In this document: positions 24,979 through 31,965 of the stretch, one piece after another
Layout: every line of letters starts with the position of its first letter
How positions within the stretch are numbered: the stretch's first letter is position 1
Assembly (NCBI GenBank): GCA_937872475.1
Contig: CALMSY010000012.1
Location: 89,432 to 153,431, forward strand
DNA length: 64,000 nt
Reading direction: 5' to 3'
Source of the DNA: 67-14 sp020438345
GTDB taxonomy: Bacteria > Actinomycetota > Thermoleophilia > Solirubrobacterales > 70-9
The notes under the pieces: generated by a model
The model's input: the letters and a program-made list of their open reading frames with translations, nothing else
Told to the model about the DNA's origin: nothing
The model's database searches: none
Made by a program: the position numbers and the translations under genes

Positions 24979-25794
24979 CTACTTGATCCGTCTTATCTCG
25001 TAGGTCAGGTCGGTCACCCAGCAGCGTTGGGATCCGGGTCCCGACATAGGCGGGCACTGTTTGACCTTTCGGGTTTCGGTTGAGTTCAGTGGCGTGACTT
25101 CGCCATGTTCCTTGGAGAACTTCATGGTCTCCCGCTGGCCGCGCTTCATCGCGGCAATGCGGTCGATGCCGCCGAAAACCCGAAGTTGCTGTGGCATTTC
25201 CGTGATCGAAGCAAAGTAGGGGTACTTTTCACCGCAGAAGCTGTAGTTGCTCTGGTCGAACGGGAACTTGAGCTTCAGGGCAGTGTCCTTGTCGTAGTCG
25301 AGTGAGAACGGGCGCCGGGCATTTGGCCTGGAGCAATGCTTCGTGGTTGTCTTGATTCCACGGGGTTCCGTGCCATCACATTCACCGAGCTCGCCGCCGC
25401 AGCCCGGGAGCAGGTTCTGCCTGATCGTGATCTTCTGCCGGTTATGGGCCTTCGCAACTGCTCCCTGAAGGGGATAGAACTGGAAAGGGAGATTCCTCAT
25501 GGACGGTGGCAGGTCACCCTTGTACTGCATGCCGCGGAACAGGATTCCGTTCCCGCGTGTGTGGAACCCGGAGGTAATCGTGCCCCGTTCAGTTCCCCAG
25601 CCCCGGTCACCGCGCGGATAGTCGGCACTCTGGGTATGCCAGTCGTGGACGTGGATGCCGGTCAGCTCCAACCGGTAGAGGGACTTCTCCAGCCGGACCT
25701 GGCCCTGGGCCAGCGAATTGGCGGCCAGCCCGAAGAAGAGGATCGAGATCATGACGAGTACGAAACGGCGAAACTTGGTGATTTCCGAGTTCAT
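24979..25794 (-). CDS. Secreted protein of unknown function
   Basis: 271 residues from the ATG at 25794, which has GGGAGA upstream. Upstream open frame is not supported. A signal peptide (RFVLVMISILFFGLAANSLAQG) is clear. The mature part has no motif I recognise. It has seven or eight Cys (for example GCGGELGEC, KHCSRPN, FCGEKY, KQCPP, RCWVTD), so disulfide bonds are likely, and the C-terminus is strand-like (RCWVTDLTYEIRRIK). It converges on greA. No partner genes are evident. Confidence 0.7.
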   Translation of the reverse strand: MNSEITKFRRFVLVMISILFFGLAANSLAQGQVRLEKSLYRLELTGIHVHDWHTQSADYPRGDRGWGTERGTITSGFHTRGNGILFRGMQYKGDLPPSMRNLPFQFYPLQGAVAKAHNRQKITIRQNLLPGCGGELGECDGTEPRGIKTTTKHCSRPNARRPFSLDYDKDTALKLKFPFDQSNYSFCGEKYPYFASITEMPQQLRVFGGIDRIAAMKRGQRETMKFSKEHGEVTPLNSTETRKVKQCPPMSGPGSQRCWVTDLTYEIRRIK

Positions 25795-25896
25795 GTGGGT
25801 TCTCCCGGGTAGTTGAGGGGTGGGAGAAAGCTCGCGCAGGGGCCTTGTCATGACTTTGCGGCGTTCCGCAAGGTTTGTGAGCCGTATCCTCCAGTT

Positions 25897-26178
25897 ATGG
25901 CGAAAAGCTCGAAGGCGAAGAAGGCTGGTGCCGCGGTGGGTCTTGCCGGCCGTGCCTGGGAGTACGGCAAGCGGGTCGACTGGCCCGCTGTATGGATGCG
26001 TGCCCGTTGGCTCAGCCATCACTCCCAGCGGCTCTACAACAATCTGACCCCGGAGGAACGCAGGGAGTTTCTGGACATCGTCGTCCCGACCAGGGATTCG
26101 AAGATGATCGCCAAAGACGACCGGGCGCGGGTGGCCGAGCTTGTCTCGAAGGCGTTTTCCGGCAGCAGACGGATTTGA
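25897..26178 (+). CDS. Small basic protein of unknown function
   Basis: 93 residues from the ATG at 25897; the frame is open upstream but MAKSSKAKKAG is the natural start. Basic N-terminus (AKSSKAKKA) then a helix-rich body with WEYGKRVDWPAVWMRARWL, LTPEERREFLDIVVPTRDSKM and ARVAELVSKAF. No signal or membrane helix. Its look is like short actinobacterial conserved proteins without assigned function. It is divergent from the secreted-protein gene and is followed by a strong terminator. Confidence 0.65.
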   Translation: MAKSSKAKKAGAAVGLAGRAWEYGKRVDWPAVWMRARWLSHHSQRLYNNLTPEERREFLDIVVPTRDSKMIAKDDRARVAELVSKAFSGSRRI

Positions 26179-26239
26179 GCGACCCGGCCGGACCGAAGCA
26201 GGATTCGACGGACCGGGTTCGACTGCCCTCTTGAAACAG

Positions 26240-26273
26240 AACGCCGGCCGTACCCTTGGGCACGGCCGGCGTT
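26240..26273. terminator. Bidirectional hairpin terminator
   Basis: AACGCCGGCCGT (26240-26251) and its exact complement (26262-26273) form a 12-bp stem with a 10-base loop. Short A and T runs flank it (GAAACAG upstream, TTTG downstream). It lies between the convergent small basic protein gene and the glycine/leucine-rich secreted protein gene. Confidence 0.8.
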
Positions 26274-26295
26274 TGAAACGTTGATGCCTGGCTTT

Positions 26296-26736
26296 TCAGC
26301 CTCCCAGGCGACCCAGAAGTCCACCGAGGTTGAGACCACCGGTTCCTCCCAGTTTGCCCAGGATCGAGCCGAGGTTGAAACCGCCGAGGCTCAACCCGCC
26401 GAGATTGCCCCCGAGCAGTGCCTTGAGCTTGCTGATGAGGTCAGCATTGCTGCCTCCGGTCGGGATGCCCGATCCGACGATGCTCTTGGCGGCCGATGCC
26501 AGGCAGCTGGCGAGACCCTTCGAGCTGGTTTCCTTCGAGCACTTGTTGTAAGCGTCAACGCCCTTCGAACAAAGGGAGCTGACCTTCGAATTGCCGGCCT
26601 TCGCGCAGAGAGCGCTCAGGTCGCCAGCGCTCGGCAACGCAGGAACTGCAGGTGCGGCCTGGGCCGGCGCGGCGCCAATGGCGCAGGCTACGGCAGCGGT
26701 CGCGATGAAAGCACCAAACTTGGCTTTCAGGTTCAT
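26296..26736 (-). CDS. Small secreted protein with Gly/Leu-rich repeat tail
   Basis: 146 residues, start ATG 26736 preceded by GGAGGAGAG. Signal peptide with AQAA cleavage (GAFIATAAVACAIGAAPAQA). The middle part has four spaced Cys (LCAKAG, SLCSKG, NKCSKE, SCLASA), enough for two disulfides. The last ~45 residues are a repeat of Gly-Gly-x-Leu units with Asn (GGNLGGLSLGGFNLGSILG and onward), low in charge. Similar glycine-rich tails occur in surface or fibre-forming proteins, but function here is unknown. It is monocistronic with its own terminator. Confidence 0.75.
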   Translation of the reverse strand: MNLKAKFGAFIATAAVACAIGAAPAQAAPAVPALPSAGDLSALCAKAGNSKVSSLCSKGVDAYNKCSKETSSKGLASCLASAAKSIVGSGIPTGGSNADLISKLKALLGGNLGGLSLGGFNLGSILGKLGGTGGLNLGGLLGRLGG

Positions 26737-26931
26737 GTATCTCTCCTCCGGGTAACTTCTATCTCCCTACCCGGGCGGCAATTTAGCGCATTTATGAACA
26801 CTTGTTTCGTAAAACTTTGCGTCCTCGTGAACCTGCCGGTACAGAACGAGATTGTTCGTATCCGGGCCTTTTTCTGATCACCTTCGAAGATCCTGCGGGT
26901 ACCGGCTTCTCCTGCCCCGTACCATGGGAGC

Positions 26932-27858
26932 GTGATCTGCCGCACCGGAATCATCATTCTGCTCCTGGGTTGCCTTGCTGCCTTTGGCACCCCCCAGGCC
27001 CACGGATACGGGAAGCCCGGCCCGGGCACAATGCTTTCCGGTTGCCCGGTGTTCCCGCCCGGCAACGCCTGGAACCGCGACATCAGCGCGGCGAAGGTCC
27101 ATCCACTTTCGGGTCGTTACATCGCCTCGATCGGTGGTTCCACCACCCTCCACGCCGACTTCGGTTCCGGCCGGTACGGCGACTATGGAATTCCCTACCG
27201 GGCCGTGGGCCGCGACCAGGCAAAGATCCCGGTGCTGTTCACCGCATTCGGCCGGGAAAGCGACCGCGGTCCCTATCCGATACCGCTTGGCAGCCGGATC
27301 GAAGGCGGTTCGGATGACCATGTGATCGCCCTTCAGCGCGGCAGATGCGAGCTCTTCGAGCTATATCGCGCGCGCCGCGGAAAGGGTCGCTGGCTGGCCG
27401 ATTCTGGCGCCCGTTTCGACCTTCGTTCCAACCGGCTTCGGCCGGCAGGCTGGACCAGCGCCGATGCTGCCGGGCTACCGATCCTGCCCGGTCTCGCCAA
27501 GGCCGGGGAGGCCTCCGGCCAGATCACCCATGCCCTCAGGTTCACCGTCGCCGAAACCCAGCGTGGATACATTCACCCGGCGCGCCATTTCGCATCAAGC
27601 TCCCGGGATCGTTCCTTGCCGCCAATGGGACTTCGCCTCAGACTCAAGTCCGGCTACCGGCTCGGCCGGTTCTCCGGACAGGCCCTGGCGATCCTCAAAG
27701 GCCTCAAGCGTTTCGGCATGATCGTCGCCGACAACGGGTCTGACATGTACATCAGCGGTACTCCCGACCGTCGCTGGAACGATGATGTCCTCGATCAGTT
27801 GAAGACAGTTCCTGCCCTGGCATTCGAAGCGGTCGCAACCGGCCGCATCCACCGCTGA
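26932..27858 (+). CDS. Secreted protein of unknown function
   Basis: 308 residues from a GTG. The signal peptide ends near HGYG. The mature region opens with GCPVFPPGNAWNRDIS and then has IPVLFTAFGRESDRGPYPIPLGSRIEGG. The end carries ITHALRFTV, YIHPARHFASS, MGLRLRLKSGY and FGMIVADNGSDMYISGTPD, which look like an ordered beta-rich domain. I recall similar unnamed proteins in soil bacteria but cannot assign a family. The conserved-looking His, Arg and Asp residues in the C-terminal block might form an active site, though this is speculative. It precedes the siderophore-interacting protein gene by 33 bases on the same strand. Confidence 0.7.
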   Translation: MICRTGIIILLLGCLAAFGTPQAHGYGKPGPGTMLSGCPVFPPGNAWNRDISAAKVHPLSGRYIASIGGSTTLHADFGSGRYGDYGIPYRAVGRDQAKIPVLFTAFGRESDRGPYPIPLGSRIEGGSDDHVIALQRGRCELFELYRARRGKGRWLADSGARFDLRSNRLRPAGWTSADAAGLPILPGLAKAGEASGQITHALRFTVAETQRGYIHPARHFASSSRDRSLPPMGLRLRLKSGYRLGRFSGQALAILKGLKRFGMIVADNGSDMYISGTPDRRWNDDVLDQLKTVPALAFEAVATGRIHR

Positions 27859-27891
27859 AGGAGGCCCGCCAGTGCCATCGAGAACGGCAGC

Positions 27892-28728
27892 GTGAGTTCC
27901 CGCACACCGATCCTCGCCCGGGTCAGATCAACCCGGCGGCTCACTCCACACATGATCCGCATCGTCTTCGGGTCAGATGCCCTGCGCGAGTTTCCGGTCG
28001 GCGAGTTCACTGACCACTACGTGAAGCTCCAGCTGCCGCCGCCCGGAGCCGACTATTCGGCGCCCTTTGACCCGGTCCAGATCCGTGAAACCCTGGAACG
28101 CGGGCAATGGCACCGGCAGCGCACCTACACAGTGAGGGATGCCGACCCTGCATCGGGTGAAATCACCATTGACTTCGTCACCCACGGGCGCGGCCTGGCC
28201 GGGCCGTGGGCGGAGTCTGCCAAGCCCGGCGACCTGGTCCAGATGATCGGACCGGGTGGTGCCTACTCCCCGGACCCGGAGGCCGACTGGCATCTCATGG
28301 CCGGTGATGAGGCGGCGATCCCCGCAATTGTGGTCTCCCTTGAGCGGGTCCCGCCCGCTGTACCGGCTTTCGTCGTTCTGGAAGTGGAAGACGAACGCGA
28401 GCAACGTGGACTCGAAATCGAGGCCGGGTTCAACCCCGAAGGGAATGTCCGGTTGTTCTGGATACACCGGGACGGTGTCGGCCACAGGGATGAGAAGAGG
28501 GTGCTCGATACAGTCGAGAACCTCGAACTGCCTGACGGTCGTGGCCAGGCATTCGTCCACGGGGAAGCCGGCATGGTCCGGGAGGTGAGGCGCCACCTGG
28601 TCAGGGACCGCGGCATGGACCTTCAGAGCCTTTCCGCTACGGGCTACTGGAAATACCGCCGGACCGAAGAGGGCTGGCGAGAGGACAAACCCGAGTGGAA
28701 GCGCCTCGCAGAGCAGGATGTAATCTGA
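27892..28728 (+). CDS. Siderophore-interacting protein (FAD-binding, ViuB/SIP family)
   Basis: 278 residues from a GTG. SIP hallmarks are present: RLTPHMIRIVFG at the N-terminus, the flavin-binding HRQRTYTVRD, then IDFVTHGRGLAGPWAESAKPGD and DWHLMAGDEAAIPAI, and the C-terminal FVHGEAGMVREVRRHL and GYWKYRRTEEGWREDK. The family reduces ferric siderophores in the cytoplasm with NAD(P)H or ferredoxin. No siderophore uptake genes are adjacent. An MFS_3 exporter of the EntS type occurs at 8454 but is too far to be linked by position. Confidence 0.9.
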   Translation: MSSRTPILARVRSTRRLTPHMIRIVFGSDALREFPVGEFTDHYVKLQLPPPGADYSAPFDPVQIRETLERGQWHRQRTYTVRDADPASGEITIDFVTHGRGLAGPWAESAKPGDLVQMIGPGGAYSPDPEADWHLMAGDEAAIPAIVVSLERVPPAVPAFVVLEVEDEREQRGLEIEAGFNPEGNVRLFWIHRDGVGHRDEKRVLDTVENLELPDGRGQAFVHGEAGMVREVRRHLVRDRGMDLQSLSATGYWKYRRTEEGWREDKPEWKRLAEQDVI

Positions 28729-28735
28729 CCGGGCA

Positions 28736-29635
28736 CTACTTTGCGAGCTTCTCTTCCTGGCGTTCGGGGGAGATCCGCACCACCTTTTTCGCCAGGCCCA
28801 GCTTTTCCATAACGGCGATCACTCCCGCACTGATGTCGATCTCCCACTTCTTCAGTCCGTGCTGTGCCGACCGCGGAAAGGCGTGATGGTTGTGATGCCA
28901 GGCTTCACCCAGTGATGGCAGCGCCAGCCAGAAGACGTTGGTTGACTCATCTTCCACGTCGAAACGCCGGCTGCCGAGGAAGTGGCAGACCGAGTTGATC
29001 GACCAGGTGATGTGGTGGAGGAAGAAGACCCTCACCAGCCCGCCCCACAGAAACCCTCCGGCCGCGCCGGCGAGCGTGCCGGTGACCACGTAGCCGGCCA
29101 GAGCCGGGATAAGCAAGCCGAGAATGACCCAGAGCACAAACCAGTCGCTGATGAAACGCATGCCCCTGTCCTCGTAGAGATCACGGGCGTACTTCTGCTG
29201 GTCGGCTTTGCCGTGTTCGGTGAAGGTCCAGCCGACATGTGCGTGAAACAACCCCGAGAGCACGCCTTTGACTCCCCCGTCATGTCCGACATGGGGACTG
29301 TGGGGGTCGCCCTCCTGGTCGGTGAATGCATGGTGTTTGCGGTGATCGGCGACCCAGGTATTCACCGGTCCCTGCACTGCCATCGACCCGATGATCGCGA
29401 AGAAATACTCGATCGGCTTGAAGGTCTGAAACGAGCGGTGGGTAAGCAGGCGGTGAAATCCGACGGTGATTCCCAGCGCCGTCACCAGGTACATGACGAC
29501 CATGATCACCAGATCGGCTGCGGTGACGATCTGGTTCCAGAACAGAACGATTGCAGCGATCGTGGCAATGAACGGGATCACTACCGCGAACAGGTTCACG
29601 ATCTGATCGAGCCTCGGCATCTCATTCTGGGTCAT
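28736..29635 (-). CDS. Membrane fatty acid (acyl-CoA) desaturase
   Basis: 299 residues from the ATG at 29635. A TTG at 29683 would add 16 residues but has no ribosome site. The three histidine boxes of the di-iron stearoyl-CoA-type desaturases are intact: HRLLTH (61-66), HRKHH (98-102) and HHNHH (247-251), with four hydrophobic helices between. It likely inserts a cis double bond in saturated acyl chains, matching the need for unsaturated acyl chains by the cyclopropane synthase at 19824. Divergent from a PucR-type regulator, a common arrangement for such genes in actinobacteria, which suggests that the regulator controls it. Confidence 0.9.
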   Translation of the reverse strand: MTQNEMPRLDQIVNLFAVVIPFIATIAAIVLFWNQIVTAADLVIMVVMYLVTALGITVGFHRLLTHRSFQTFKPIEYFFAIIGSMAVQGPVNTWVADHRKHHAFTDQEGDPHSPHVGHDGGVKGVLSGLFHAHVGWTFTEHGKADQQKYARDLYEDRGMRFISDWFVLWVILGLLIPALAGYVVTGTLAGAAGGFLWGGLVRVFFLHHITWSINSVCHFLGSRRFDVEDESTNVFWLALPSLGEAWHHNHHAFPRSAQHGLKKWEIDISAGVIAVMEKLGLAKKVVRISPERQEEKLAK

Positions 29636-30884
29636 GTCGAAAGCGTATTCCTCGGTTCTTGATATTTCTTTGCTAAAAACCAAGTCATCCGGAGCATTTG
29701 TTATAAGTTTTCTTATAAGTTCTTCAGTTCAAGAGCCCTGGCGCGGTCTTGATGCCGCGGTTGCCGATGTGATCGAACCCGAGATGCCGGGGGTCACCAT
29801 CGAGATACTTGAATCGATCGGCCGCGAGATCCCCGAATACGCGCGACCACTCGAAGGCGCCTTCGGCCGGGGCGTCCGCAGGGGAACCGACGAGGCCCTG
29901 CAACAGTTCGTCGGCCTGATCCGCAACCCTGACGCGGACCGTCGTCGAAGCCGACGGGTGTACGTGATCCTCGGCCGTGGAGAATTCATGAACGGAAGGT
30001 CACTGGATTCGCTCCAGTCCGCCTACCGGATCGGAGCCCGGATCGCCTGGCGCCGGATCGCTGCTGCAAGTCTGGATGCGGGACTCGGCGGCAAGACGCT
30101 GAGCCTGCTTGCGGAATCGATTTTCGTATACATCGACGAGCTGTCGGCCGATTCGACCGAGGGATACGCAATCGCGCAGTTCAGACAGCAGGGAACGCGA
30201 CTTCGCAGGGAACGCCAGCTGGTCAATTTGATGCTGAGTGACCCTGCCCCTGAAACCTCGGAGATCGAAACTGCAGCCCGGGCGGCCGCATGGGAAATCC
30301 CGAAAAGCCTGGCAGCACTCGCCTGCCACGAACGCGACCTGGTCGAGATCAGCCGAATCCTCCCCATCGGCGTGATCTCGGCCACGGTCGACGGCTACAC
30401 CTGCCTGGTGCTTCCTGACCCGAATGCTCCGGGGCGACTGAAGCAGATTTCCGACGCGATCGGCCACCGATTTGCATGTCAGGGCAGCGAGGTCCGACTG
30501 GGGCGCCTGAGTGAATCGTGGAGCCTCGCCCGAACCGCGTTCGAAGCCGGTGGATCCGGCTACTTCAAAGCAAGTGGGCTGGTCCGGGCCGAGGAGCATC
30601 TGGTGGACCTCGCCCTCTTCAACAGCCGGGACCTGATCCGGCAACTAAGGAGCCGCACCACCAGGCCGCTCGACGGGCTGACCCCGAAAGCGAAGGAACG
30701 TATGGTCGAAACCGCGCTCGCCTACATCGAAGAACGCGGCAACGCTTCAGCCATGGCCCGGACGCTCGACATTCATCCCCAGACCGCCCGGTACCGGATT
30801 GCCCGGTTGCGCGAGATATTCGGCGAGGAGCTTGACCGGCCAGATGACCGGCTCGCGCTCGAGCTTTCCCTGCGCGCCCGCTGA
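29634..30884 (+). CDS. PucR-type helix-turn-helix regulator
   Basis: Up to 416 residues. The C-terminal domain (RMVETALAYIEERGNASAMARTL, then HPQTARYRIARLREIFG) is the PucR/CdaR HTH_30. The middle shows the GGDEF-like region found in this family. Near the N-terminus EYARPLEGAFGRGVRRGTDEALQQFV is family-typical. The start is uncertain. The ATG at 29634 shares its CATG with the divergent desaturase start, and TTG 29670, GTG 29769 and ATG 29784 are alternatives. GGAG at 29691 points to a site near 29700 without a standard start codon. Probable role is control of the desaturase. Confidence 0.82.
   Translation: MSKAYSSVLDISLLKTKSSGAFVISFLISSSVQEPWRGLDAAVADVIEPEMPGVTIEILESIGREIPEYARPLEGAFGRGVRRGTDEALQQFVGLIRNPDADRRRSRRVYVILGRGEFMNGRSLDSLQSAYRIGARIAWRRIAAASLDAGLGGKTLSLLAESIFVYIDELSADSTEGYAIAQFRQQGTRLRRERQLVNLMLSDPAPETSEIETAARAAAWEIPKSLAALACHERDLVEISRILPIGVISATVDGYTCLVLPDPNAPGRLKQISDAIGHRFACQGSEVRLGRLSESWSLARTAFEAGGSGYFKASGLVRAEEHLVDLALFNSRDLIRQLRSRTTRPLDGLTPKAKERMVETALAYIEERGNASAMARTLDIHPQTARYRIARLREIFGEELDRPDDRLALELSLRAR
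29700..29720. promoter_or_regulatory. AT-rich direct repeat between desaturase and PucR-type regulator
   Basis: TTATAAGTTTTCTTATAAGT contains two direct copies of TTATAAGT 12 bases apart, the second copy also forming the palindrome CTTATAAG. It is one of the few AT-rich spots in the window and lies within the divergent gap. It could be a promoter with tandem regulator sites. Assignment is by position and composition only. Confidence 0.45.
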
Positions 30885-30913
30885 ACCTGCTTCCGGCCCG
30901 CTGCACGAAAAAA

Positions 30914-30936
30914 GGCGGGACCCGAAAGGCCCCGCC
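30914..30936. terminator. Hairpin terminator between convergent genes
   Basis: GGCGGG (30914-30919) pairs with CCCGCC (30931-30936), with an A-run before (GAAAAAA) and CTCTTTCCC after. The A-run gives a U-tract for leftward transcripts and the pyrimidine tract serves rightward ones. It lies between the PucR-type regulator and the collagen-like gene. Confidence 0.65.
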
Positions 30937-31016
30937 TCTTTCCCTGACTGCTTCCGTCCCAGACAACCGGAAGCTATCTCTTCCCGTCAGACCTGCCGGG
31001 AGGAAACACCTCGTGA

Positions 31017-31652
31017 TTACTGGACCGGGATCGCGAGAATGTCCCCGGACACTCCGGCAACCTGATCGCCTGCGGCACATCCGAGAGAGATCGAAGTTAC
31101 GTTCGCGTTCTCGGTGACCATCTGGATCGGAATCGTGCTGCGGCCTCCACCGTTGTTGTCGTAGGTGTTGTTGTTCTCGCCACCGCTGTTGTTCGCTGCG
31201 ATTCCACAACTAACCACATCGGTCGCGTTGGTGGTGATCGAGACGTTGGCGGTCACGATGTACTTGCCGGCCGGAACAGGGAGCGTGGTCACTCCAAGTT
31301 CGGTATTGGCCGGAATGTTGATGCTGCCAACCGACTCGCCGTATACCGGGGCCACGACACCGTTGACTCCGTTAATTCCGGGGGCACCCTGGTCGCCCTT
31401 CGGACCCTGAACACCCGTGTCACCCTTCTCGCCCTTCTGGCCCTTCAGGGCGGTGATCGTCTTCGGAGCGAGCTTGTTCTTCGTGATCGTCTTGTTCTTC
31501 AGCTTCTTGCCGGTGACCGAGTTGTTCTTCAGTTGCTTGCCGTTGATCAGGCCCGAGGCTGCCGTGGCAGTTCCCCCGAGAGCAACAATCAACGCCAGGG
31601 AAGCAAGAATGGTGCCGAGTTGCGGTCGCTTCATTTTCTTCAGGTGTTTCAC
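31017..31652 (-). CDS. Secreted collagen-like (Gly-x-y repeat) protein
   Basis: 211 residues. A basic start (MKHLKKMKRPQ) and hydrophobic signal (ILASLALIVALGGTATA) precede NGKQLKNNSVTGKKLKNKTITKNKL, a Lys/Asn-rich pentapeptide-like repeat, then nine or ten collagen triplets (GQKGEKGDTGVQGPKGDQG and on). The C-terminal ~110 residues form a beta-rich domain with Asn and Thr, probably a trimerisation or binding head. This three-part design is frequent in Thermoleophilia and supports the taxonomic guess. Likely cell-surface or exported. Neighbour of a large LAL regulator on the same strand. Confidence 0.85.
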   Translation of the reverse strand: MKHLKKMKRPQLGTILASLALIVALGGTATAASGLINGKQLKNNSVTGKKLKNKTITKNKLAPKTITALKGQKGEKGDTGVQGPKGDQGAPGINGVNGVVAPVYGESVGSINIPANTELGVTTLPVPAGKYIVTANVSITTNATDVVSCGIAANNSGGENNNTYDNNGGGRSTIPIQMVTENANVTSISLGCAAGDQVAGVSGDILAIPVQ

Positions 31653-31965
31653 TGGTACTCCTCTTTGGTTTCTGGATTTTTCGATTGTTGGTCCGTCGTC
31701 AGTTCCATCAACACCGTGGAGAACTCTGTCCAGCCGCTGAACTGCAGCTTCTTCCCCTGCCGGTCGCTCATTTCTCCGCGGATCGACTCGCGCTGCGGGT
31801 CGATTTCACATTGAAGTTCGAGGTGGTGAACTCGGGACATGGGAGCATCGTGCCCGGCGCAGGACGGATTCTCATGGGGGTAGACCCCCCTGTATTTCTT
31901 TCTGGGGGATGGGGGTAGACGCCGGATCCAGGTTCCGCCGGGACCCTGAACCGGCAGATCCAGAG
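31653..31965. other. 313-bp gap without convincing gene; two copies of a 12-bp repeat
   Basis: No open frame here has a ribosome site and plausible codon use; a 63-codon minus frame is considered chance. ATGGGGGTAGAC occurs at 31874-31885 and again at 31909-31920. In the first copy GGGGG-TAGA-CCCCC also makes a small hairpin. The gap holds the upstream region of the collagen-like gene and the downstream end of the LAL regulator gene. Confidence 0.5.

Noticed and set aside
31649..31840. 63-codon minus-strand frame upstream of the collagen-like gene
   Set aside because: No ribosome site, overlaps the collagen-like gene start, and has no recognisable features.
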